Below are positions 1-5,372 of a stretch of DNA of 8,683 bases, one piece after another. Source of the stretch: JBLIOB01 sp047639575 (GTDB taxonomy: Bacteria > Bacteroidota > Bacteroidia > Flavobacteriales_D > Parvicellaceae); assembly GCA_047639575.1 (NCBI GenBank), contig JBLIOB010000174.1, positions 1-8,683 of the forward strand, given 5' to 3'. A model generated the notes under the pieces. The model did no database searches and was not told the origin of the DNA. It was given only the letters and a program-made list of their open reading frames with translations. The position numbers were made by a program, and so were the translations under genes. Positions within the stretch are counted from its first letter, which is position 1. Each line of letters opens with the position of its first letter.

Positions 1-419
1 TTGTTTTTGAAGAAATAACTTTTGTAGTCTAATCCGATTCCAGGGCTTACATAAAAAGTTGATTTTCTCATTTTATTAACGTACCACATCATATTCGCAG
101 AGAATGATCTTGATTTTTGATAGTCTACCTCCATTAACGACATGTTACTAGGTAGGCTTAAAGAGTTATCTGCGGTCATGAATCCATTGGTTCCTATTTG
201 TAACTGACCAATCGCCTCTAAAACATCTTTGTCTTCATTGTCAGATAATGTGTCAGACAAATCAAAATCAGCCCACTCGTCCACCGCTGTGTCACCATGT
301 GCATTGATAATAATTACTCGTCTCTTTCCCCAGCGATATTCGGTAGTATCTGCTTGGCAAATCGCTGCGCTAAATGTTCCAATTAAAATGACGGTTAATA
401 TTAATTTAAATGTACTCAT
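1..419 (-). CDS. Exported protein, probable outer-membrane beta-barrel, N-terminal part (truncated by window edge)
   Basis: The reading frame is open from the ATG at 417-419 to position 1 (139 complete codons) and continues outside the window. It begins MSTFKLILTVILIGTFSAAIC, a clear Sec signal peptide with cleavage likely near residues 20-24. A polar stretch rich in Asp and Glu follows (about residues 45-70). From about residue 95 there are alternating, aromatic-rich segments (MEVDYQKSRSFSANMMWYV, then FYVSPGIGLDYKSYFF) of the kind seen in Bacteroidota outer-membrane beta-barrel proteins encoded next to ECF sigma factors. Its place directly after the sigma/anti-sigma pair and its own copy of the sigma-gene promoter element (447-474) suggest it is a regulon member. 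Family membership is inferred from context and partial sequence. The barrel itself is mostly outside the window. Confidence 0.75.
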   Translation of the reverse strand, partial: MSTFKLILTVILIGTFSAAICQADTTEYRWGKRRVIIINAHGDTAVDEWADFDLSDTLSDNEDKDVLEAIGQLQIGTNGFMTADNSLSLPSNMSLMEVDYQKSRSFSANMMWYVNKMRKSTFYVSPGIGLDYKSYFFKN

Positions 420-446
420 GATCGTTGTTTTAAGTTCTTATAAGTG

Positions 447-474
447 TGACGGAAAGCTATTCGATTTTGTTACA
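447..474 (-). promoter_or_regulatory. Putative ECF-sigma promoter of the beta-barrel gene
   Basis: On the minus strand the site reads TGTAAC, 15 nt, then TCCGTCA, ending 27 bp before the ATG at 419. The same two blocks with the same 15-nt gap precede the sigma gene at 2002-2029. An AAC-containing -35 and a CGTC-type -10 are typical of ECF promoters. It lies between the anti-sigma stop codon and the next gene, so the beta-barrel gene can be transcribed separately. Confidence 0.6.
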
Positions 475-481
475 GATGAGG

Positions 482-1498
482 TTAAGATTTCTTTTTCCCT
501 TTAGATCTAGAGAACCCGAATCCGCCTATTTTAAGGGAGAATTTCTTTCTTTCTCGTGTCTCTGTTTTAATAATTTCTGTCTTCTTTTTGGTAACGTTCG
601 CAATGCTTTTCTCTATAAATTTAATCGGGGTAGAAGCAGCGTTTTGTTTCGATTCGCCATTAATTTTTTGGTCCGCAAGCTGAGTAGCTTTTGCTAAAAG
701 GTTAATTGATTGATCAACAGGATAAGCATTAGCAGCCTGAAACTCGTTTGGGCCATCTGGTTTTATAAAATCACTCTGTAAATTTCCTGAAGTTGACACA
801 GTTAACTGATTGACTTCTTTAATGGCCATTTTTTGAATTCCCCCATAATTGGGCTTTTTGCCATCTTCAGTTGGTTGGCCTGCATGCTTGATGTTGCTAT
901 TTGTAGGATAGTTTGGAGCAACATAAAGTACTGGGGAAAGATTAGCGTAATACTTAGATAAATCGGTTAACTCATCGGATAATCCGCTTGTGTGCCGGTC
1001 GTACTGACGATCTAATCCACCAAAGTTTAGCAAGAATAAAACGATAATCGATGCTGCAGCGGCAGGAATAGCGAATTTGAATAACGGAATTAGCACACCA
1101 GATTTTTTCAGTGCTTTTTTACCTGGATAAGCCACAAAGATGGGCGCTAGTTTCGCTGTTTCAAAAGCTGCAAGTTCTTTTTGAAAAATTGGATGTTGTT
1201 CGATTAATTCGGAGACTTGAAGTTCTTCTTCGGCAGTTAAATCACCTTCTACCAAACCAACAAAGTAATCTTCTCTGTTAGCAACGACAGGGCCTTGATA
1301 CAACCCAATTTTATCCGCTTCAATGACTTCAGAACCAGCAGGAGCTAAAGAGACATTCTTAAAGTTGTAGAACTCTTCCATGAATTCTTCATTGGTTTCA
1401 ATAAACAACACTACAGCTGTCATTTCTTCGCGAGAAAGAGCTCCTTCATGGTAATCCAAGAAGTAAGTTTCGTAGTTATGTTTATTAATCGTTCCCAT
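482..1498 (-). CDS. Membrane-anchored anti-sigma factor, 338 aa
   Basis: The probable role is to hold the ECF sigma factor encoded directly upstream at the inner membrane until a signal arrives. ATG at 1496-1498 shares one base with the TGA of the sigma gene (TGATG), which implies translational coupling. A TTG one codon further upstream is also possible but less likely. The cytoplasmic part has two similar short segments, YETYFLDYHEGALSREE (about residues 9-25) and EDYFVGLVEGDLTAEEE (about 76-92), the recurrent N-terminal signature of Bacteroidota anti-sigma proteins. One strong membrane helix lies at about 141-159 (FAIPAAAASIIVLFLLNF). The C-terminal ~175 residues would be periplasmic, polar and of unknown fold, ending in a very basic tail. 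No zinc-binding HxxxCxxC motif is visible. Function is assigned from signature, topology and position. Confidence 0.8.
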   Translation of the reverse strand: MGTINKHNYETYFLDYHEGALSREEMTAVVLFIETNEEFMEEFYNFKNVSLAPAGSEVIEADKIGLYQGPVVANREDYFVGLVEGDLTAEEELQVSELIEQHPIFQKELAAFETAKLAPIFVAYPGKKALKKSGVLIPLFKFAIPAAAASIIVLFLLNFGGLDRQYDRHTSGLSDELTDLSKYYANLSPVLYVAPNYPTNSNIKHAGQPTEDGKKPNYGGIQKMAIKEVNQLTVSTSGNLQSDFIKPDGPNEFQAANAYPVDQSINLLAKATQLADQKINGESKQNAASTPIKFIEKSIANVTKKKTEIIKTETRERKKFSLKIGGFGFSRSKGKKKS

Positions 1499-1983
1499 CA
1501 AATTAGAACCTCAACGTTTCCAATGTATTTCTGTAAAAATTTTCTAGCTCTATAGATATATACTTTAACCTGAGAGGCGGTTAGTCCTGTGATTTCGCTT
1601 ATCTCATCGTAGTTGTATCCTTCATAGTCTCGAAGTAAAATCACAGCCTTTTGATCTTCTGGTAGTTTTTCTATAGCATCATGAAGTACTTGTTGCAAGT
1701 CGGAATATTGTTCTGAAGTAGTTAATTTGTCCAAATCAGCATCTTCAATTCGAGCTTGTTTTTTATCCCTTCTTATCAAATCGATCATGGTACGGTATCC
1801 TGTGGAAAACATATATGACTTCACCTTTTCATAGGATACTTCCTCATGCTTATCCCAAAGCTTCATAAAGGTGTCTTGAACGATGTCTTTAGATTTCTCA
1901 ACATCGCGCATGTTTTTAAGGATAAACCGATATAGGTTATCCGAAAAAAGGTCAACAGCTTTATTATATTCTTGCCTTGTCAT
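1498..1983 (-). CDS. ECF-type RNA polymerase sigma factor, 161 aa
   Basis: This is a small sigma-70 family regulator that directs RNA polymerase to stress or envelope-type promoters. Region 2 spans about residues 9-73 and contains DIVQDTFMKLWDK, the core-binding helix typical of ECF factors. Region 4 spans about 97-152, with the helix-turn-helix YDEISEITGLTASQVKVYIYRARKFLQ that reads the -35 element. Regions 1 and 3 are absent and the length is normal for ECF proteins. ATG at 1981-1983 is preceded by a 12-20 nt leader and the promoter element at 2002-2029, so the gene probably activates its own transcription. The stop codon overlaps the start of the anti-sigma gene by one base. The target genes are not known beyond the beta-barrel gene suggested by the shared promoter. 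Confidence 0.95.
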   Translation of the reverse strand: MTRQEYNKAVDLFSDNLYRFILKNMRDVEKSKDIVQDTFMKLWDKHEEVSYEKVKSYMFSTGYRTMIDLIRRDKKQARIEDADLDKLTTSEQYSDLQQVLHDAIEKLPEDQKAVILLRDYEGYNYDEISEITGLTASQVKVYIYRARKFLQKYIGNVEVLI

Positions 1984-2001
1984 TGATAGCGTTCAAAGGT
2001 A

Positions 2002-2029
2002 TGACGGACAACTCTATTTGAAAGTTACA
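2002..2029 (-). promoter_or_regulatory. Putative autoregulatory ECF-sigma promoter
   Basis: The minus strand reads TGTAAC, 15 nt, then TCCGTCA, 18 bp before the sigma-factor ATG. Both blocks and the spacing are identical to the site at 447-474, while the 15-nt spacers differ, as expected of a selected promoter rather than a duplicated stretch. A TACCTTTG sequence just downstream (1994-2001) fits the Bacteroidota -7 consensus TAnnTTTG, but no TTG stands at the right distance for a matching -33 element. Confidence 0.6.
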
Positions 2030-2072
2030 AAGAGTTAAATTAATTTCTTTCGATTGGCCTAAGCTGTGAACC

Positions 2073-2348
2073 TTATTTTAATATTCGCTCAACTCTCCTA
2101 AACTTTATTCCATTCCCGTATTTGGGCGGAGGAGGATCCATGTAGGTGTAATATCCGACAACACCATAACACATTCCTTTTGTTATGGTTTTAGTACCTC
2201 TTCTATTCGTGCGGACAGACGTGATTTCTTCTTTACCACATTTCTGTTTTTTAATTGGAAAGTCTGGTAATGAAGACTTCACTGAATCTGCTTGTGAAAA
2301 CAGTGTTGATGAGATTAGAATTAACACTGCCAAAAAAGCGACTTTCAT
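2073..2348 (-). CDS. Small exported protein of unknown function, 91 aa
   Basis: I do not recognise the family. The protein starts with a clear signal peptide (MKVAFLAVLILISSTLFSQA, cleavage likely after SQA). The mature chain of about 70 residues is basic, with two cysteines (KKQKCGKEE and GMCYGVV) that could form a disulphide, and a Tyr/Pro-rich segment GYYTYMDPPPPKYGNG. ATG at 2346-2348 overlaps the TGA of the acetyltransferase gene (ATGA), so the two are probably translated together. It is the last gene of the four-gene cluster. The 89-bp gap after it contains the sigma-gene promoter. Confidence 0.7.
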   Translation of the reverse strand: MKVAFLAVLILISSTLFSQADSVKSSLPDFPIKKQKCGKEEITSVRTNRRGTKTITKGMCYGVVGYYTYMDPPPPKYGNGIKFRRVERILK

Positions 2349-2809
2349 TTGTTCTGTTTGCCTATAAATTTAATTTTCACAGCTTTCACTATTTCTGTGT
2401 CAAGGCGAATATTTGGTAAAACTTCACCTCCTTGTTTTAAATAGAACGACAAAGGAGAAATATAATTCTCCCCATTCAGTTTTTTATCATCGCCATGATC
2501 GATAACCCATCCAAAGAAAACGTCATGCTCGTTTTTCAATCGATTCATTAGTTGACCACCAAAGCCTTTACCTTTTTGACTTTCAGTCACAATAATAGAA
2601 AACCGGACCTCGTTGTCTTTTTTAAAATCAACTGCCCAAGCTAGAACAGTATTGTTTTTACCTTCAATTAAATAATGGTTGTAATTAAGAACTCCATCCA
2701 GTAATAACCCAAACCGATCTTTGAAGTTCTCTGGATATGCTTCATTCCAGAGGCGGTTGATCTGTTGAAACTGAGAGTCAGTTAACGTTTTAGTCTTAGT
2801 TATTTCCAC
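2345..2809 (-). CDS. GNAT-family N-acetyltransferase, 154 aa
   Basis: This is predicted to transfer an acetyl (or other acyl) group from its CoA thioester to an amine. The substrate cannot be told from sequence. The central strand and following loop, about residues 68-92 (VRFSIIVTESQKGKGFGGQLMNRLK), match GNAT motif A, with Q78-K-G-K-G-F-G as the pyrophosphate-binding Q/RxxGxG loop. The length is normal for a single GNAT domain. The start is GTG (2807-2809). No in-frame ATG occurs before residue 88, and the GTG start overlaps the end of the upstream membrane-protein gene by 14 nt. The stop overlaps the next start (ATGA). It is probably cytoplasmic and cotranscribed with its neighbours. Confidence 0.8.
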   Translation of the reverse strand: MEITKTKTLTDSQFQQINRLWNEAYPENFKDRFGLLLDGVLNYNHYLIEGKNNTVLAWAVDFKKDNEVRFSIIVTESQKGKGFGGQLMNRLKNEHDVFFGWVIDHGDDKKLNGENYISPLSFYLKQGGEVLPNIRLDTEIVKAVKIKFIGKQNK

Positions 2810-3191
2810 TTAATTTTCGATTTAATACGATAAGATTTACCAGTACGATCGGTTGGCAAATTGAGATAAACAATATGGTTGAAATCAAATCTGGTGGGGT
2901 TGAGAAGTAAGAAAAGACAGTAATAAAAGCTTCCAGAAAGAGAAAGGATTTCCACCAATCACTTTTTTTAAGGTCAAGCCACCGAGCTACATTATGTGCT
3001 AGAAAAGGCAATGTAATTAGCATCAAAAAGAAGATCAGCGAAGTAATAAACAGTTTAAATATTTGCCCATAATTAATTGAAAGTTTAACAGAAGAATCAA
3101 TTGCATAACCGCTAAACCACATTAGTAAAAAGTAAGTACTAACTGCACTTAATAGTATGGAGATAGTAAGAGGTAGGATTAGTTTTTTCAT
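2796..3191 (-). CDS. Four-helix integral membrane protein, unknown function, 131 aa
   Basis: I do not recognise the family. Hydrophobic segments at about residues 4-26, 44-67, 81-97 and 102-123 predict four membrane helices. A basic loop with paired tryptophans (ARWLDLKKSDWWKS) lies between helices 2 and 3, probably on the cytoplasmic side. ATG is at 3189-3191 and lies 21 bp after the stop of the preceding membrane-protein gene. The 3' end overlaps the acetyltransferase gene by 14 nt in another frame, so both are likely made from one transcript. No catalytic or transport motif is visible. Confidence 0.75.
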   Translation of the reverse strand: MKKLILPLTISILLSAVSTYFLLMWFSGYAIDSSVKLSINYGQIFKLFITSLIFFLMLITLPFLAHNVARWLDLKKSDWWKSFLFLEAFITVFSYFSTPPDLISTILFISICQPIVLVNLIVLNRKLSGNN

Positions 3192-3212
3192 TTAGGTTTT
3201 CTTAATCGCTTT

Positions 3213-3605
3213 TCAACCTGTTTTGTTAATTATGGTTTTTTTCGATACTGGAACTAACCAACTTAAAATAAAGCCAAATGTCAATAATAAGCCGGGCAAC
3301 GAATAGTCTATAAACCATTTGTTTTTAGACCAAGTTGAATACTCTATGGTGTTGTAATAAATGCAGTAACCAGTTATAATTACTGTCGCTGTTAACATAA
3401 TTCTAAGGAACGCCATTTTAAATCGGAGCGGTCTGCACATGAACAAAGTGACGGTTAAAAGAATAAAAACATTCCAGATTAAAAGAATTGGAAAAACGTT
3501 ACACATGAACCCGTTACATTCGATTAACGCATGGATGTTCCAAAACCCTAGAAGACTTATAGTAGCATAAGCAAGCAGACTTAGATATCGAAATATTGGT
3601 TTCAC
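3213..3605 (-). CDS. Four-helix integral membrane protein, unknown function, 130 aa
   Basis: I do not recognise the family. Predicted membrane helices lie at about residues 7-28, 36-57, 65-84 and 101-120. Cysteines at residues 30 and 35 (ECNGFMC) in the first loop and C57 and C81 are notable but fit no known metal site. The start is GTG (3603-3605). There is no in-frame ATG before residue 34, and starting there would cut off the first helix. An in-frame stop lies about 60 bp upstream. It is the first gene of the minus-strand cluster 3605 to 2073. It resembles the next gene in size and topology, but I see no convincing sequence similarity between the two. Confidence 0.7.
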   Translation of the reverse strand: MKPIFRYLSLLAYATISLLGFWNIHALIECNGFMCNVFPILLIWNVFILLTVTLFMCRPLRFKMAFLRIMLTATVIITGYCIYYNTIEYSTWSKNKWFIDYSLPGLLLTFGFILSWLVPVSKKTIINKTG

Positions 3606-3767
3606 TGTTAGAATAAAAGTACTAATTTCGAAACTATACAGACCTGTGATTTCAAGTAATAGAATTCACACAATATAAAATAAGAGTTCAAAGGAATGGT
3701 CCCTGGATGCGGAAGCTTCAAGACTATGAGATTATTAATTGCTACAATATTTTGACCGATCTTAACT
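3606..3767. other. Intergenic region between divergent genes, no clear signals
   Basis: These 162 bp separate the minus-strand cluster from the plus-strand frameshifted gene and should hold both promoters. I found no convincing TTG / TAnnTTTG pair and no copy of the repeat family or the ECF element. A TATTTTG at 3748-3754 upstream of the plus-strand gene is a weak -7 candidate. Confidence 0.4.
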
Positions 3768-4206
3768 ATGAAGCATTTACGTAAAGTCATTTATGCGATT
3801 CTAATCCTTGGAGTCTTTATCAATTTCTTTTCAATGATGGGATTCAAGCAAAGCGTATTGGGTTGGTCTACGTTTTATATGATAGCTACATTTGGCGTGC
3901 TTCCATTTATTGCAGGGGTCTATTATTATTCCATTAAAAACGCAAAAAGGATATACGCCAGTCAAAAGTGGGCTCGTATCTGTATCAAGTGGGATGTTCA
4001 GTTTCCTTCCTTTTTCCATAAACTGTATTGGTGATTCAGAAGAAAATTGGGTAAGAATTAGAAACTTTGACCTTGTTCACGAGTATGAACAAACACTCAC
4101 CGATGAGGATGGAGACAGCTATACAGAAAACAAGTCCTTTCAGGAAGATGCGAGAGAACCTTTCAAACTAATTAAGCTTAACCCAAGTTTTGGGTTTCAT
4201 TTATAG
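3768..4206 (+). pseudogene. Small membrane-protein gene with a frameshift (about 145 aa if repaired)
   Basis: The first frame starts at ATG 3768 (MKHLRKVIYAILILGVFINF) and encodes two clear membrane helices (about residues 7-27 and 33-54). It then runs into a poorly protein-like tail ending at 4034. A different frame, open to the TAG at 4204-4206, carries a plausible continuation: GYTPVKSGLVSVSSGMFSFLPFSIN (possible third helix) and a polar tail with ENWVRIRNFDLVHEYEQ and a Glu/Asp-rich stretch. Removing one A from the A5 run at 3944-3948 (or 3936-3940) fuses them into one protein of about 145 residues. I see this as a one-base insertion, a sequencing error or, less likely, programmed slippage. 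The family is not recognised. The gene converges on the lipoprotein gene with a 1-bp gap. Confidence 0.6.
4180..4196. terminator. Hairpin between convergent genes, possible weak bidirectional terminator
   Basis: AACCCAA, loop GTT, TTGGGTT form a perfect 7-bp stem. It lies in the last codons of the plus-strand frameshifted gene and about 10 bp beyond the stop of the minus-strand lipoprotein gene. The plus strand continues T-rich (TTTCATTTA). No long T-run follows on either strand, so termination is only a guess. Confidence 0.3.
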
Positions 4207-4207
4207 C

Positions 4208-4690
4208 TTAATCATTATTCTCTGGAGCTAAGTACTCAACGCTAGGCATTTCCTTGTCTGTCTTATGCAATTCATAAGGACCAAGGCCAGAATTATATTC
4301 CACGGTATCCATATTTTCATCTAGAAATTTAAAGGTTGGTAAAGTCCATTTATAAAAATCTTCTTCTTCACCGATTGCTATTAAGATTCCATCTTTATAT
4401 TCAGCCTTATATGTTGTTCCAGTATTTGATTCCAAATCGAAAAGTTCTCTTATCGTGAACGTTCCATCTTCTTCAATTTTAATATCTATGTATGGGACAG
4501 AACCAGACTCACTCCATAAACCTGCAAAAGAGGTCTTTTCATCTGGAGCTTGAGCTGATTGTTGATCCGTTGGTTCTGCTTTAACAACTGTTTCAGGCTC
4601 TGCCTTTTTGTTTTCCGTTTGGTTAGAATCGGCACAGCTTACTGTGACTAGTGCTAAAAGCAAGGCTAAAATAAGTTTTGAGTTTTTCAT
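4208..4690 (-). CDS. Lipoprotein of unknown function, 160 aa
   Basis: The N-terminus MKNSKLILALLLALVTVSC is a type II signal peptide with lipidation at C19 (TVSC lipobox), so the product should be a lipid-anchored periplasmic or surface protein. A low-complexity linker rich in Glu, Gln and Ala (about residues 20-55) is followed by a compact domain with FAGLWSESGSVPYIDIKIEEDGTFTIREL, a pattern of short beta strands like lipocalin-type small lipoproteins. This resemblance is only in style. No family is recognised. ATG is at 4688-4690. The repeat copy at 4712-4760 ends 21 bp before it, as the recombination site does in front of integron cassette genes. The stop is 1 bp from the stop of the convergent frameshifted gene. 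Confidence 0.8.
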   Translation of the reverse strand: MKNSKLILALLLALVTVSCADSNQTENKKAEPETVVKAEPTDQQSAQAPDEKTSFAGLWSESGSVPYIDIKIEEDGTFTIRELFDLESNTGTTYKAEYKDGILIAIGEEEDFYKWTLPTFKFLDENMDTVEYNSGLGPYELHKTDKEMPSVEYLAPENND

Positions 4691-4711
4691 TGTCTATGGT
4701 TTTATAATTGG

Positions 4712-4760
4712 CAATAACGGTTTGGCTTGGTAGGGCTGTGTTTTTTAGCACTTGTTGAAC
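4712..4760 (-). repeat. attC-like repeat copy 1 (intact, no intron)
   Basis: The plus strand has AATAACGGTTTGGCTTGG (4713-4730) at the left and TTTTTAGCACTTGTTGAAC (4742-4760) at the right. Read on the minus strand it starts with GTTCAAC, a perfect match to the attC R'' consensus RYYYAAC, and ends with GCCAAACCGTTATTG, where the CGTTA corresponds to R' (GTTRRRY) but the last bases do not fit. AGGGCT (4732-4737) and AGCACT (4747-4752) can pair with one G/A mismatch. The flank continues the similarity to copy 3: over 4706-4727 and 8170-8191, 17 of 22 bases agree. At 49 bp it is shorter than usual attC sites. Confidence 0.45.
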
Positions 4761-4800
4761 TCAACCTTCGGTAGCTAAAGTATTTCGGTATAAGTATAAG

Positions 4801-4817
4801 CTCATAAAAGTTATGAG
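4801..4817. repeat. Perfect inverted repeat overlapping a start codon
   Basis: CTCATAA, loop AAG, TTATGAG forms a 7-bp stem over the ATG at 4813, the possible start of the TGA-interrupted reading frame. It is AT-rich and may be chance, or it may mask the start codon in the RNA. Confidence 0.3.
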
Positions 4818-5355
4818 TAAACATACAGAAAAAGGAGTAAGAGGTGATGTTCCAGGTTCAGATTCGGCTAAAACGTTAATTGCATGAGCGAAACGTGAAG
4901 GCCCAGGTTTCACAGAGCACTTTTCAAAGTTGGAGCAACAGATGGTAATTGGAGGTTATTCAAGTAGCCCGTATTTTAAACATACCGATTATGGTCTTCG
5001 GTTCTTTTTTAGGTTGTATGATTTAGAGGATGGAATGTTACAATTACCCACAATAAGTAACGATCGTAAGGTGCCTATTTCCTGCCTAAAAGAGCGAGTA
5101 CAGAGGTGTCGTGTCCAAAAATCAGGAAACCCCAATGAAAACAGGATCTTTTACCTATCAACCACAAGCATACAAGTTGAAAACAACTCCATGAACTCAA
5201 ATCGAAGGGAATATATAAGAATAGTCTCCACAAATAAGACCAGTAGTTCTCCAAAACAATTATTGAATACCGATAGAGCAAACATCCTGCCCCGTACGCT
5301 GAGTGCAACACCAACCATAATGAACTACAGCCTTATTGAGCTCATTAGTGCTTAA
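4813..5355 (+). pseudogene. Doubtful reading frame with an internal TGA, unknown
   Basis: From ATG 4813 the frame reads MSKHTEKGVRGDVPGSDSAK and meets TGA at 4885-4887 (codon 25). It then stays open to the TAA at 5353-5355. The first in-frame ATG after the TGA is 4930. The part just after the TGA (AKREGPGFTEHFSKLEQQM, then GGYSSSPYFKHTDYGLRFFF) looks protein-like. The C-terminal ~90 residues look like translated noncoding DNA, rich in Ser, Thr and Asn without hydrophobic pattern, and other frames over 5075-5314 are open too. No family is recognised. It could be the decayed remnant of a gene that followed repeat copy 1, or not a gene at all. Selenocysteine use is very unlikely in this group, and I saw no specific evidence for it. 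Confidence 0.25.
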
Positions 5356-5372
5356 TTGTTGTGTACTGTTTT

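Noticed and set aside
229..697. Plus-strand open frames over the start of the beta-barrel gene and the end of the anti-sigma gene
   Set aside because: They overlap better-supported minus-strand genes and the promoter at 447-474, and their translations lack protein-like patterns.
1994..2001. TACCTTTG as the main housekeeping promoter of the sigma gene
   Set aside because: It fits the -7 consensus but the nearest suitable TTG is 26 nt away, outside the usual spacing. The duplicated ECF element explains the region better.
2185..2367. Plus-strand 60-codon frame
   Set aside because: It is antisense to the small exported protein, which has a convincing signal peptide and coupled start.
3499..3520. 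Two further GTTACA sequences as ECF promoters
   Set aside because: They lie inside the membrane-protein gene and have no TGACGGA at the required distance.
3608..3790. Minus-strand 60-codon frame in the intergenic region
   Set aside because: No protein-like pattern, and it overlaps the start of the plus-strand gene. The upstream position would need a separate promoter I cannot see.
4885..4887. In-frame TGA as a selenocysteine codon
   Set aside because: The flanking protein is unrecognised and the surrounding DNA suggests decay rather than recoding.
5075..5314. Minus-strand 79-codon frame rich in aromatic residues
   Set aside because: Several frames are open here; the composition looks like translated noncoding DNA and there is no start context.
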